From NCBI GenBank assembly GCA_031177865.1, contig JAPSKD010000009.1:1-42776 (forward strand): a DNA stretch of 42,776 nucleotides. Direction: 5' to 3'. The position numbers were made by a program, and so were the translations under genes. Under the pieces are notes generated by a model, which was given only the letters and a program-made list of their open reading frames with translations, did not search any database and had not been told where the DNA came from. Numbering within the stretch: the stretch's first letter is position 1; each line of letters starts with the position of its first letter. This DNA is from Bacillus sp. (in: firmicutes). Lineage in GTDB: Bacteria > Bacillota > Bacilli > Bacillales > Cytobacillaceae. Positions 1-7,320 of the stretch are shown here, piece after piece.

Positions 1-2
1 AA

Positions 3-101
3 ATTGGACGAATGATATCAGGTGTCGAAATAACCGATCTGACCAGGCAGCACGCCGAGGAATTATTGCAGCTTGCCCGGTTGATGAAAACTCCTACATG
101 A
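3..101 (+). CDS. C-terminal fragment of a host gene
   Basis: An open frame runs from the window edge to TGA at 99-101 and encodes 32 residues ending in ARLMKTPT. It looks like normal coding sequence (amphipathic, Glu/Leu rich) and is followed at once by a hairpin that would be its terminator. I do not recognise the family from this fragment. It lies outside the left attachment site, so it is chromosomal. Its 5' part is outside the window. Confidence 0.6.
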   Translation: MGRMISGVEITDLTRQHAEELLQLARLMKTPT

Positions 102-105
102 AAAG

Positions 106-127
106 CTATCCAAAAAGGGATAGCTTT
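106..127. repeat. attL: attL core, 22-bp direct repeat
   Basis: The 22-bp sequence beginning CTATCC and ending AGCTTT is identical to 42650-42671. It includes an inverted repeat (AGCTATCC, A-rich loop, GGATAGCT), so the core lies in the hairpin of the upstream host gene's intrinsic terminator. On this side the host stem is kept, but the T-tract is replaced by phage sequence (TTTATAATT). Confidence 0.85.
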
Positions 128-150
128 ATAATTGATTATCTATGTATCAG

Positions 151-190
151 GAGCCTTCAAAACCTTGATGCTAAAGGGAATTGAAGGCTC
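151..190. other. 10-bp perfect inverted repeat inside attL
   Basis: GAGCCTTCAA (151-160) and TTGAAGGCTC (181-190) are perfect inverted repeats with a 20-nt loop, between the attachment core and the integrase stop codon. On either strand the hairpin lacks a good U-run directly after it. It may be a weak integrase terminator or a structural element of the recombination site. Confidence 0.4.
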
Positions 191-212
191 TGTAATTTTC
201 TTGGTTATGGGC

Positions 213-233
213 TTGTTGACGGTTTGTTGACGG
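213..233. other. Putative integrase arm-type sites (left)
   Basis: Two direct copies of TTGTTGACGG, separated by one T, lie just inside the attachment core and beside the integrase 3' end. A near-identical tandem occurs at the other end (42519-42539). Tyrosine integrases with an N-terminal arm-binding domain bind such repeats flanking the core. The role is inferred from position and repetition. Confidence 0.5.
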
Positions 234-238
234 AATTT

Positions 239-1426
239 TTATTTTGGGGCAAATTTATCAAAATGTTGGACCGTATCCTCGATTATTTTCTTAGTTACAT
301 GTCCATATGTATCAGCTGTGATTCTAAAACTGGAATGACCAGCTCTTTTTTGGATGGCCTTAATATTGGCCCCTGCTTCTATCAATAAGGTTACCATGGT
401 ATGACGTAAGTCGTGAAGTCTAATTCTCTTAATGTCATGCTTTTTAATAAACTGCAGCCATTTTTGTGTGGGAGAGTTATAGTACAGTGGTTCTCCAAAC
501 CCTGCATGAAATAAATACTCATGTTCTCCCCCCTTCCACATGTCGCCTGTAGCCTCTTTTTCCTCCTGCCATTGGTTAAGGTACTCTTTAAGTTCTTCCA
601 TGTACCAGAAGGGCATTTTAATCGTCCTGGGCTTACTCGACTTGGTAGGGCGTACTAATGCTTCACCGTTCACCGTTAAAGGAATATTTTTAGTCACTGA
701 TAGGGTGTTTTCATCAAAATCAATATCTGATACCTCTAAAGCAACTAATTCCCCTCGTCTCAATCCACCGATAAGAGCAGTTAAGAAACACATTTTCCAC
801 ATGATCGGTTCCTGGTTCAACAGTTCAATTAGATGAGCAGCCTCATCAGAATCAAAGAATAACATTTCTTTTTGAGGATTCTTAGGCTTCTTGACACCAT
901 CCATAGGATTAGTTTTAATAAGCCTCCATTCCAAGGCTTTTCCAAAAATACTTTTTAATATCTTATGCATGTATCCAATTGTCCCAGGAGACAATGCATC
1001 ATCTTGTTTATCTTTTCGGGCACCAGGTCTGCTTAGACGATCTAAGAAGTTAATGATTTGAATCGTCTTTATTTGGCTGATCTGTTTTTCTCCAAAAGCG
1101 GGAAGGATATGATTTTTCAAATGATGATTATAAACCTTCAAGGTAGTAGGGGATAAATTTTTCTCCCCATGTTTCTCTCGCCATTCTTGCACAAAATTTT
1201 CGAACAACATTTTGTCTGGGGCAATATATTCCCCGGCTTCTACCTCAATTTTAAATTTTAGTAATTCCTCATTTAGATAATCATTTAACCGTTTCTTTGT
1301 TTTAAGTAAAGCTTTATCCTCAACCTTTATGGTTTTAGTCCGCCTTAGGCGTCTACCTTTGGAGTCATACCCGATTATGACTGTTAGCAAAAATGATTTA
1401 TCTCCGCGCCTTTGAATGCTGGCCAA
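239..1426 (-). CDS. int: Tyrosine-family site-specific integrase
   Basis: The 395-residue protein catalyses integration and, with an excisionase, excision. Residues 1-60 form a basic arm-DNA-binding domain, about 70-170 a SAM-like core-binding domain, and 185-390 the catalytic domain. Catalytic residues visible are Arg223 (GGLRRGE), Lys262 in the TKSSKPRTI hairpin, His338 and Arg341 (HDLRH), His364 (AGH) and the nucleophile Tyr374 (DTYGH). Length is typical of Gram-positive phage integrases. The start is TTG at 1424-1426, preceded by AAAGGATG at a usable distance. It lies at the prophage end next to attL, as expected, and is last in a leftward cluster with the immA-like gene and the repressor. 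Confidence 0.96.
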   Translation of the reverse strand: MASIQRRGDKSFLLTVIIGYDSKGRRLRRTKTIKVEDKALLKTKKRLNDYLNEELLKFKIEVEAGEYIAPDKMLFENFVQEWREKHGEKNLSPTTLKVYNHHLKNHILPAFGEKQISQIKTIQIINFLDRLSRPGARKDKQDDALSPGTIGYMHKILKSIFGKALEWRLIKTNPMDGVKKPKNPQKEMLFFDSDEAAHLIELLNQEPIMWKMCFLTALIGGLRRGELVALEVSDIDFDENTLSVTKNIPLTVNGEALVRPTKSSKPRTIKMPFWYMEELKEYLNQWQEEKEATGDMWKGGEHEYLFHAGFGEPLYYNSPTQKWLQFIKKHDIKRIRLHDLRHTMVTLLIEAGANIKAIQKRAGHSSFRITADTYGHVTKKIIEDTVQHFDKFAPK

Positions 1427-1446
1427 AGGTATCCCATCCTTTCATA

Positions 1447-1929
1447 TTAATAATTCTTTATGATCAAATATGAACCATGAAGTCTTTTATGGTATAACTC
1501 CAACCGTTTTTCGGCGAAACCTAGAGTTACATTAAACATATTTCCGATATAGTATTTTGCTTCTTTGTTATTTTCCGGTAAATCCAGTTTGAGCAGCATA
1601 AATGTCGGAACACAAAAGTGATACGCAAACAGGTTAGCCTGGTATTCCTGCAACTCAACAAATGGTTTGGGCATAATCAGTTGGTTACCTTCATGCCTTA
1701 GTGCGTGGCATAACTCATGTCCAAAATCTTGCCATTGCTCTTGCTCAGTTAAACGCTTGTCAAGTATAACTTCATCTAGATAAAACCGGCTGGAAATGTC
1801 TTTGTAATTTACAAACAAACCAAGACGATTAGCAATGTCATGAAGATCTAGCTGATGCGGGTGAATAATATCCAAGGAATAATAGAAATTTTTTATCCAA
1901 TCTTCAAGCAATGTTGTTTGATATTTCAT
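1447..1929 (-). CDS. immA: ImmA/IrrE-family metallopeptidase
   Basis: A 160-residue zinc protease with the HELCH motif (HExxH, residues 71-75) and a downstream Glu in QEYQANLFAYHF (about residue 95) as probable third ligand. In ICEBs1, ImmA cleaves the neighbouring ImmR repressor after DNA damage. The position beside a CI-like repressor suggests the same anti-repressor role. I chose the ATG at 1927-1929 because AAGGTGG lies seven bases upstream. An in-frame ATG 18 codons earlier (1983) has no ribosome site. The gene is probably transcribed with the repressor and integrase. Confidence 0.9.
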   Translation of the reverse strand: MKYQTTLLEDWIKNFYYSLDIIHPHQLDLHDIANRLGLFVNYKDISSRFYLDEVILDKRLTEQEQWQDFGHELCHALRHEGNQLIMPKPFVELQEYQANLFAYHFCVPTFMLLKLDLPENNKEAKYYIGNMFNVTLGFAEKRLELYHKRLHGSYLIIKNY

Positions 1930-2011
1930 AATTGTCCACCTTATAGAATGTATGTTCGATAGAAGGCTTGAATAAAAGCCCATCGAAAAAGGGCCTAGTT
2001 AATGATTAAAT

Positions 2012-2353
2012 CTATTTTTTATCTCGTTCTTTAATAAACTCCCAAAACCTAATTAACTCCTCAATCTTCTCTTCTGGTGCCTCCATTAAATCTTTAAAGA
2101 AAATTTGTTTCTTTGGATCCAACAGCTCTTTCCACATTTCATCGGAGGAACCTTGCTGATCTTCACCAGTCAAAAGGTAATCAATACTCACTTCGAAGAT
2201 ATTGGCGATTTTTTTTAGAATTTCATAATCGGGTTGTCTCTTATTTATTTCGTAATGAGCATATGTCCCTCTAGACATTTCAAGTTTTTTTGCCATATCC
2301 TCTTGGGTCCAATTCCGATTATTTCTCAGTTTTCTTAATCTATCTCCCAGCAT
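2012..2353 (-). CDS. CI-like phage repressor (XRE family)
   Basis: The 113-residue protein has an N-terminal XRE helix-turn-helix (about residues 4-60; WTQEDMAKKLEMSRGTYAHYE) and an acidic C-terminal part that probably dimerises. It lacks a LexA/CI self-cleavage domain, which fits control through the adjacent ImmA-like protease, as for ICEBs1 ImmR. The start ATG is preceded by AGAGGAA. Its promoter has a TATAAT -10 at 2385-2390 (minus strand) and an operator filling the -10/-35 spacer, so it should autoregulate. It is divergent from the Cro-like gene. Confidence 0.92.
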   Translation of the reverse strand: MLGDRLRKLRNNRNWTQEDMAKKLEMSRGTYAHYEINKRQPDYEILKKIANIFEVSIDYLLTGEDQQGSSDEMWKELLDPKKQIFFKDLMEAPEEKIEELIRFWEFIKERDKK

Positions 2354-2384
2354 AATAGTTCCTCTTTTCAGTCTAAGTACCCAA

Positions 2385-2413
2385 ATTATACTGTAGCAAA
2401 AAGCTACATTAAA
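2385..2413 (-). promoter_or_regulatory. Leftward repressor promoter
   Basis: On the minus strand a consensus -10 TATAAT (2390-2385) lies 17 bp from a weak -35 TTTAAT (2413-2408). Operator GTAGCAAAAAGCTAC (2393-2407) fills the spacer. The weak -35 with a central operator suggests repressor autoregulation. Confidence 0.65.
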
Positions 2414-2496
2414 TATTTGTAGCGAAAAGATACAAATATACTTGACTGTAGCAAAACGCTACTGTATATTTAGTTTATAAAGTAGCAAAACGCTAC
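2393..2496. promoter_or_regulatory. Four-copy 15-bp operator array of the lysogeny switch
   Basis: Four imperfect palindromes of the form GTAGC-N5-GCTAC lie at 2393-2407, 2419-2433 (GTAGCGAAAAGATAC), 2448-2462 and 2482-2496. The last two are identical. Two of them fill the spacers of the divergent repressor and early promoters. They are the likely binding sites of the CI-like and Cro-like proteins. Confidence 0.85.
2442..2470 (+). promoter_or_regulatory. Rightward early promoter
   Basis: TTGACT (2442-2447) is followed after 17 bp by TATATT (2465-2470), with an upstream TG that resembles an extended -10. The spacer is an operator (2448-2462), and another operator (2482-2496) lies downstream before the ribosome site GAGGTGAT of the Cro-like gene. 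Confidence 0.75.
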
Positions 2497-2513
2497 AAAA
2501 GCGAGGTGATAAA

Positions 2514-2744
2514 ATGAATCCGAGAACATGGTTACAAAGTGAAAGGTCTGCAGCCAACAAGACTCAAGAGGATGTTGCAAACGCTGCTGGAATCAAACGC
2601 CCTTATTATTCACAGATTGAATCTGGTGTAAGAAGACCAAGTGTAGATGTTGCTAAAAAGATTGCTGGATTCATTGGATTTGATTGGGTGCTTTTTTTTG
2701 ATAATAAATGTAGCGAAAAGCGACAAAAATCTAATTCGGCTTAG
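2514..2744 (+). CDS. Cro-like XRE-family regulator
   Basis: A 76-residue protein that is mostly one XRE helix-turn-helix (KTQEDVANAAGIKRPYYSQIESG, about residues 17-38). It is the first gene rightward from the operators and divergent from the repressor, the usual place for Cro. The ATG follows GAGGTGAT. A fifth copy of the operator motif lies in the last codons of the gene. Confidence 0.87.
   Translation: MNPRTWLQSERSAANKTQEDVANAAGIKRPYYSQIESGVRRPSVDVAKKIAGFIGFDWVLFFDNKCSEKRQKSNSA
2710..2724. promoter_or_regulatory. Fifth operator copy inside the cro-like gene
   Basis: GTAGCGAAAAGCGAC matches the switch operators in the left arm and spacer, with one change in the right arm (GCGAC for GCTAC). 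It is about 210 bp downstream of the last promoter-region operator, within coding sequence. Confidence 0.6.
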
Positions 2745-2773
2745 AAAAACTCAATTTGTAAGGGGTTGATAAT

Positions 2774-2965
2774 TTGAAACGATCAACGATTACTGCGCAG
2801 GAAGCGGCAGATTATATCGGAGTTCACATTGACACCATTTACACGATGGTCCGTCAAAAGGAAATTCCACACATAAGAGTCAGGCGAAGAATCCTTTTTA
2901 AAGTTGAATCGATTGACGCCTGGCTCCACCAGCAGGAAATCAACAGTTGTAAGGAAGCTATCTAA
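2774..2965 (+). CDS. Excisionase-family small helix-turn-helix protein
   Basis: The 63-residue protein matches the MerR-like/excisionase HTH_17 pattern: ITAQEAADYIGVHIDTIYTMV, then IPHIRVRRRILFKVESIDAWL. Such proteins act as recombination directionality factors or early regulators. The TTG start follows AAGGGGTTGAT. Its position just after the Cro-like gene supports excisionase or early regulation. I cannot tell which from sequence. Confidence 0.8.
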   Translation: MKRSTITAQEAADYIGVHIDTIYTMVRQKEIPHIRVRRRILFKVESIDAWLHQQEINSCKEAI

Positions 2966-3033
2966 CTTAATTTTAATGCCAAATCATGTCGCAATTATAG
3001 AAGGCAATTGGGACAAACAAGGGGGAAATTATA

Positions 3034-3546
3034 ATGGCCATCGGACAGAAATTAGCCGAGGCGAGGGACAGAATGAACATCACCCAGGAACAACTCGCTT
3101 TAGGTATAAATTACTCTACTTCAGCGGTAGGAAAGTGGGAGAAAGAAAGCCGACGGATGCCAAAGCACATGTTTTCGCAGGTTGCTGAAACGGTTGATGA
3201 CGTCGAATTCTATTTCGAAACATGGAGTGAAGCAGCTGGGGAAGTGGCTATCCCATTTTTCAATGGAGACCACGTAGATCATCATCCTTCTAGCATGGCT
3301 TTCTTAGTTAAGAAGGAAACAAGTGAAGCAATTGATCAAATCAACCGGGTTTGCTGGGCCAAGCCCATACATACACGAACAGACACCGAGAAAGAAGAAA
3401 TACAGCGCTTAATCTTCGAATTGTTAGATGCAGCGGCCAGCACTATTAATTTAGTAGCAATTGTATGTCGCGAATACAGATTTTCAATGAGGAAGATTTT
3501 CCAACAGTGGCGCATCACATTAAAAGCACGGAGGTTACAAAAATGA
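3034..3546 (+). CDS. XRE-family regulator with C-terminal helical domain
   Basis: A 170-residue protein with an N-terminal HTH (residues 2-45; MNITQEQLALGINYSTSAVGKWE) and a longer mostly helical C-terminal region. It appears to be an additional early regulator. The ATG follows AAGGGGG. Its stop overlaps the next start (ATGA), so translation is probably coupled. Confidence 0.8.
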   Translation: MAIGQKLAEARDRMNITQEQLALGINYSTSAVGKWEKESRRMPKHMFSQVAETVDDVEFYFETWSEAAGEVAIPFFNGDHVDHHPSSMAFLVKKETSEAIDQINRVCWAKPIHTRTDTEKEEIQRLIFELLDAAASTINLVAIVCREYRFSMRKIFQQWRITLKARRLQK

Positions 3547-3806
3547 ATAGAGAGCAGTTTTTACCGAAAGATGCCAGGCAAGTGGTCATAGAAATAAGAG
3601 CAGCCAAGGATTGTATTAGTCGTAGTGAGTTTGCACTTATGAATGGGGATTTAGAATCTGCTGAATTATTTGCAAGAGATTTTATCAAGTCGGTGAGGGT
3701 GCTCAAGAAGTTAGAGCAGGAAAGAGAAGAGATCGATGCCATGATTAGCAATCTAGAATTCTTGTTGAAAAACAAAAAAGCCGGAATGGTGGTGTTAGTG
3801 AAATGA
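3543..3806 (+). CDS. Hypothetical early protein, helical
   Basis: An 87-residue, mostly alpha-helical, charged protein ending KNKKAGMVVLVK. I do not recognise a family. The start is chosen at ATG 3543 because GGAGGT lies six bases upstream and the ATGA overlap couples it to the preceding regulator. A longer in-frame reading has no ribosome site. It is in turn overlapped by the next gene. Confidence 0.65.
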   Translation: MNREQFLPKDARQVVIEIRAAKDCISRSEFALMNGDLESAELFARDFIKSVRVLKKLEQEREEIDAMISNLEFLLKNKKAGMVVLVK

Positions 3807-3955
3807 GTTTTGTCCTATCAGCAAGCAAGTTAATGAAAGCCAGTCAGGTAAGGGAGCTTTGCCAGCAAATGAAAAACAATCCAACGCTCTTACTTTTAGT
3901 TGAAGCAGAAGCTAAAGAAAAGCTGTCCCTAAAAAAAGAAAAAGCAGCCAGCTAA
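3803..3955 (+). CDS. Small hypothetical early protein (50 aa)
   Basis: ATG 3803 overlaps the preceding stop and the frame ends at TAA 3953-3955. The product begins MSFVLSASKLMKASQ and has a Lys/Glu-rich helical C-terminus. No family is recognised. The overlap with the upstream gene and normal codon content support a real gene. Confidence 0.55.
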   Translation: MSFVLSASKLMKASQVRELCQQMKNNPTLLLLVEAEAKEKLSLKKEKAAS

Positions 3956-4035
3956 TTGGAATAGCTTACTGCCCAGAAAAATACGTCTAAATATATTTTA
4001 TCATCCATACGATGATGCGGCAAGGTTCATGTTTG

Positions 4036-4096
4036 CCGCGATGAGTCGGGGGTTTCTCATCTCCCATATAGCCCATCTTCCCCTGACTCATCGCGG
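4036..4096. other. Long stem-loop before the yqaI-like gene
   Basis: The left arm CCGCGATGAGTCGGGG (4036-4051) pairs with the right arm at 4080-4096 (CCCCTGACTCATCGCGG) with one bulged T, around a 28-nt loop. A second small hairpin (GGTGC, ATATGA, GGTGC complement; 4095-4110) follows. There is no U-run. It lies in the only sizeable gap (3956-4137) in the early operon and may be an RNA processing, attenuation or protein-binding element. Confidence 0.5.
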
Positions 4097-4137
4097 TGCA
4101 TATGAGCACCAAATACATAGAGAAGGGAGGTTCAAAT

Positions 4138-4344
4138 ATGCGGGACCATCCTGTAGTCGAGCAAATACAAAAAAATGGTTTTCCTAACATGGTTGCTCAA
4201 CCAGAACATGCAGGAATTGATTATTTCGGTTTTGAGATTCTCAATGGTGATTGCATCGTGGAATATGGTGGTGAAATCATCCTTAAAGAGAACCTGGAAA
4301 GATTCTTGCAAGAAGAGTTGGGATTCAACTTTAAAACCGCATGA
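4138..4344 (+). CDS. yqaI: YqaI-like phage protein
   Basis: The 68-residue protein resembles YqaI of the B. subtilis skin element. The shared pattern includes a DYFGFEILNGD segment and a C-terminal GEIILKENLERFLQEELGF. Function is unknown. Its position directly before yqaJ and recT matches the skin gene order. ATG 4138 is preceded by AAGGGAGG; an earlier in-frame ATG lies inside the upstream hairpin and lacks a ribosome site. Confidence 0.8.
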   Translation: MRDHPVVEQIQKNGFPNMVAQPEHAGIDYFGFEILNGDCIVEYGGEIILKENLERFLQEELGFNFKTA

Positions 4345-4441
4345 AAAAGACCCCTGTTCGCAGCAGGAGTCAGTTGTTAAACAAATTTAATTAACGTGAT
4401 TGTAACATCTTTTAAAAATTGAATCAATAGGGGGCTAATCC

Positions 4442-5389
4442 ATGGCAATAAACCAAAAAGCAATTCCTACAAGGGATATGAGCCGTTTTGAATGGCTGCA
4501 GGAGCGTGCAAAAGGAATCGGCGGCAGTGATGCTGGAATTATCCTTGGATTGAATAAATACCGTACTGCTTTTGAGTTATGGCTCGAGAAAACAGGCCAA
4601 GTCGAACCAGTTGAAATTGATAACGAAGCAATCTACTGGGGCAATGAGATGGAGAATGTAGTTGCTAAAGAATTTGAAAAGCGTACCGGGAAAAAGGTAC
4701 GTCGAACAAATTTCATGTACAGCCACCCGGAGCTTCCTTTTATAAAAGCTAATGTGGACAGGTTGGTTGTCGGAGAATCAGCAGTCCTTGAATGCAAAAC
4801 TGCCAGCGCTTACCTTGCGAAAGATTGGGAGGCGGATGAGGTCCCGGCTACTTACCTGGTGCAGATCCAACATTACTTAGGTGTGACAGGTAAGGAAAAA
4901 GGATATATCGCGGTGCTAATCGGCGGGAATCGCTTCATCTGGAAAGAAGTTGAGCGTGATGAGGAGCTTATCAACATGATTTTCGAAGCTGAGAAGCATT
5001 TTTGGGAATATCATGTCCAACAATTTAATGCACCTGAGCTCGACGGATCCAGTGCAGCTGAACAGTATCTCAAAGAGAAATACGACAAGGCAGAAGCCAA
5101 TAAGGAGATTGTCCTTCCTGGTGAATACAAGGACCTACTTACTCGCTATGAGCAGGTCAAGAATGACGAGAAGCTCGTAAAAACTGTCAAAACAGAGATT
5201 GAGAACAAAATTAAAGCTGAGCTAAAGGACGCTGAAACAGGCATAACCGATAGCTTCCTAGTTTCTTGGAAAAACCAGATACAAAACAGGGTTGATACAA
5301 AAGCGCTAAAAGAAAAGTTCCCGGATATCTATAAGCAAGTAATTAAAGAAACCAGCTTCCGTAAATTCGCAGTGAAGGAGATTAACTAA
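4442..5389 (+). CDS. yqaJ: YqaJ-family viral recombinase/exonuclease
   Basis: The 315-residue protein is a lambda-exonuclease-like PD-(D/E)xK nuclease that should resect DNA ends for RecT annealing. Visible motifs are GIGGSDAGIILG near residue 26, WGNEMEN (Glu69), ANVDR (Asp106) and ECKT (Glu117, Lys119), followed by YLVQIQHYLGV. The N-terminal two-thirds is the nuclease; the C-terminal third is helical and probably coiled-coil. The stop overlaps the recT start by one base, the usual exonuclease/annealase pairing. Confidence 0.93.
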   Translation: MAINQKAIPTRDMSRFEWLQERAKGIGGSDAGIILGLNKYRTAFELWLEKTGQVEPVEIDNEAIYWGNEMENVVAKEFEKRTGKKVRRTNFMYSHPELPFIKANVDRLVVGESAVLECKTASAYLAKDWEADEVPATYLVQIQHYLGVTGKEKGYIAVLIGGNRFIWKEVERDEELINMIFEAEKHFWEYHVQQFNAPELDGSSAAEQYLKEKYDKAEANKEIVLPGEYKDLLTRYEQVKNDEKLVKTVKTEIENKIKAELKDAETGITDSFLVSWKNQIQNRVDTKALKEKFPDIYKQVIKETSFRKFAVKEIN

Positions 5390-6294
5390 TGGCCACAAAT
5401 TCAGCTCTCAAGAACCAATTAGCAAATAAACAGACTACAGAGGCGAAGCAGGTTTCTGCTCAGTCTCTAGGCCTGAAAAACCTTTTAAATGCCCCAACGA
5501 TGCAAAAGAAATTTGAACAGGTGCTAGCTAAAAAAGCTCCTCAGTTTATGGCATCCATTCTAAATCTATACAACGGTGATCCAGGATTGCAGAAGGCGGA
5601 GCCAATGTCTATTGTGTCTAGCGCCATGGTTGCAGCCTCATTGGATTTACCAGTTGATAAGAACTTGGGTTATGCATGGATTGTTCCATTTTATGATAGC
5701 AAGAAAGGACATTCAGCAGCACAATTCCAGCTTGGATATAAAGGCTACATTCAATTGGCTTTGCGGACCGGCCAGTATAAATCCATAAATGTAATAGAGG
5801 TCAGGGAAGGCGAACTTATCAAATGGAATCGTCTTACTGAGGAAATCGAGCTCGATCTAGAGGCTGCCAAAAGTGAAAAAGTGATTGGTTATTGCGGGTA
5901 CTTCAAGCTGGTGAACGGCTTTGAAAAAACGGTCTACTGGACCAGAGACCAGGTGGAAGCTCATCGGATTAAACATAACAAAATGAAGGACAAGAAGGCC
6001 TTAAATAATGTATGGAAATCTGATTATGATGCAATGGCAATGAAAACAGTGTTAAGAAACATGCTTGGAAAGTGGGGAATCCTCTCTATTGAAATGCAGA
6101 AAGCAATTACTGAGGATGAAAACGCTGAGCGTGAGGTTAAGGATATTACGGATGAGGCGAACGAAGTAGAGGACGCAAACATCATCGACGTCTCCTTTGA
6201 GGAACAGGAAGGTACTGCAGAAGGGGAAATCATTGATGCCCCACCAAATAAAAAGCCTTCTGCCCAGGATGCTATGGATATTGATTTTGAATGA
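5389..6294 (+). CDS. recT: RecT single-strand annealing protein
   Basis: The 301-residue protein belongs to the RecT/YqaK family. Features include the conserved core FQLGYKGYIQLALRTGQY and the WKSDYDAMAMKTVLRNML segment. The C-terminus (from about 245) is acidic and disordered, ending AQDAMDIDFE, as in annealases that contact host SSB or partner nucleases. It is translationally coupled to yqaJ (TAATG) and to the following 55-residue gene (ATGA). Confidence 0.95.
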   Translation: MATNSALKNQLANKQTTEAKQVSAQSLGLKNLLNAPTMQKKFEQVLAKKAPQFMASILNLYNGDPGLQKAEPMSIVSSAMVAASLDLPVDKNLGYAWIVPFYDSKKGHSAAQFQLGYKGYIQLALRTGQYKSINVIEVREGELIKWNRLTEEIELDLEAAKSEKVIGYCGYFKLVNGFEKTVYWTRDQVEAHRIKHNKMKDKKALNNVWKSDYDAMAMKTVLRNMLGKWGILSIEMQKAITEDENAEREVKDITDEANEVEDANIIDVSFEEQEGTAEGEIIDAPPNKKPSAQDAMDIDFE

Positions 6295-6458
6295 TAGACG
6301 GCAACTTTAAAACTAATGTCCTTCTCCCGGCATGGATCTGGGAGAAGGCAACTGATAAAAACCACTTAAAGCAGCTTGTACTAGAGTATATGTCCCGGTA
6401 TCCGGATTATGTAGTAAAGAAAATTAGAAACGGCTTTGCAATATGTGAGAGGAAGTGA
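6291..6458 (+). CDS. Small hypothetical protein between recT and dnaD
   Basis: ATG 6291 overlaps the recT stop and the frame ends with TGA 6456-6458, giving 55 residues starting MIDGNFKTNVLLPAWIWEKA. It is basic and partly helical, with no recognised domain. Overlaps with both neighbours argue for a real gene in the replication operon. Confidence 0.65.
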   Translation: MIDGNFKTNVLLPAWIWEKATDKNHLKQLVLEYMSRYPDYVVKKIRNGFAICERK

Positions 6459-6463
6459 ACGCT

Positions 6464-7309
6464 TTGCAAGGGTGGGTAAGCATCCATAGGAAAATAATGT
6501 ACAACCCAGTATGGCATGATCCAAAATTATTGAAACTGTGGATGCTGTGCCTGCTGGAAGCTTCACACAAGGAACATGAGCAATTAGTAGGCAGACAGAT
6601 TGTAAAACTGGAGCCAGGTGAGTTTGTGACAGGGAGATTTGCCCTTGCCGAGGCCTACAATTCAGGCATGAAAAAGAACGAAAAAGTGAATGAAAGAACG
6701 CTTTGGAGATGGATGAAAACTCTGGAAGATGGCGATTTTTTGACCATCAAATCAACGACAAAATATAGCGTTATATCAATAAAAAACTGGAATCTTTATC
6801 AACCAAGTGACCAGCCAGTGTCCAACAAACGTCCAGCAAATGTCCATCAAGTGTCCACAAACAATAATGGTAATAATGGTAATAATGAAAATAAAAAAGA
6901 TACTACTACAACTACGGAAAATTCAGTTCAGCTTTTTGAAAAATTACTCTGCAGGTTGTCTCCAAATCAGATGGCAATCCTTTATAAATGGCAGGATGAT
7001 TTCGGTGGACAAGCTGACATTGTAAACGAAGCTATCACGATTGCTGACAACAAAAACAAGCGATATTTCGGATTTGTTGAGTACCTGTTAAAAGAGTGGT
7101 CAAACAATAAATTGGATTCATTAGATAGAGTGAGAGCTTACGAGCAAGAGAAGTTCAATAAACAAACTAATGTACGTCCCTTTGCTAGAAAAGGGCGGTC
7201 CATATTCGAACAAGGCGAAGAAAGCAAGAGGAGACAAGGTGCTCTTAAACCTCAAACTTCTGAACAACTTGAACGCATTAAAAAGATGGAGGAGGGATTA
7301 CCATATTAA
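6464..7309 (+). CDS. DnaD-like replication initiation protein
   Basis: The approximately 281-residue protein has an N-terminal winged-helix domain (GWVSIHRKI to about residue 110) and a C-terminal DnaD/DnaB2-type domain around YFGFVEYLLKEWSNNKLDSL. They are joined by a low-complexity Asn/Thr linker at about 135-155. Such proteins bind the phage origin and recruit the helicase loader, like YqaL of skin. I prefer TTG 6464 (MQGWVS), eight bases after AGAGGAAG, over GTG 6455, which lies inside that ribosome site. The linker is encoded by AAT/GGT and ACT microsatellite-like DNA. Confidence 0.87.
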   Translation: MQGWVSIHRKIMYNPVWHDPKLLKLWMLCLLEASHKEHEQLVGRQIVKLEPGEFVTGRFALAEAYNSGMKKNEKVNERTLWRWMKTLEDGDFLTIKSTTKYSVISIKNWNLYQPSDQPVSNKRPANVHQVSTNNNGNNGNNENKKDTTTTTENSVQLFEKLLCRLSPNQMAILYKWQDDFGGQADIVNEAITIADNKNKRYFGFVEYLLKEWSNNKLDSLDRVRAYEQEKFNKQTNVRPFARKGRSIFEQGEESKRRQGALKPQTSEQLERIKKMEEGLPY

Positions 7310-7320
7310 CTTTAGGTCAA

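Noticed and set aside
540-836. Plus-strand open frame opposite the integrase
   Set aside because: Shadow of the integrase gene with no independent ribosome site or family match.
4346-4375. Hairpin GACCCCTG...CAGGAGTC after the yqaI-like gene as a terminator
   Set aside because: One mismatch and no U-run; the operon needs to continue into yqaJ and recT.
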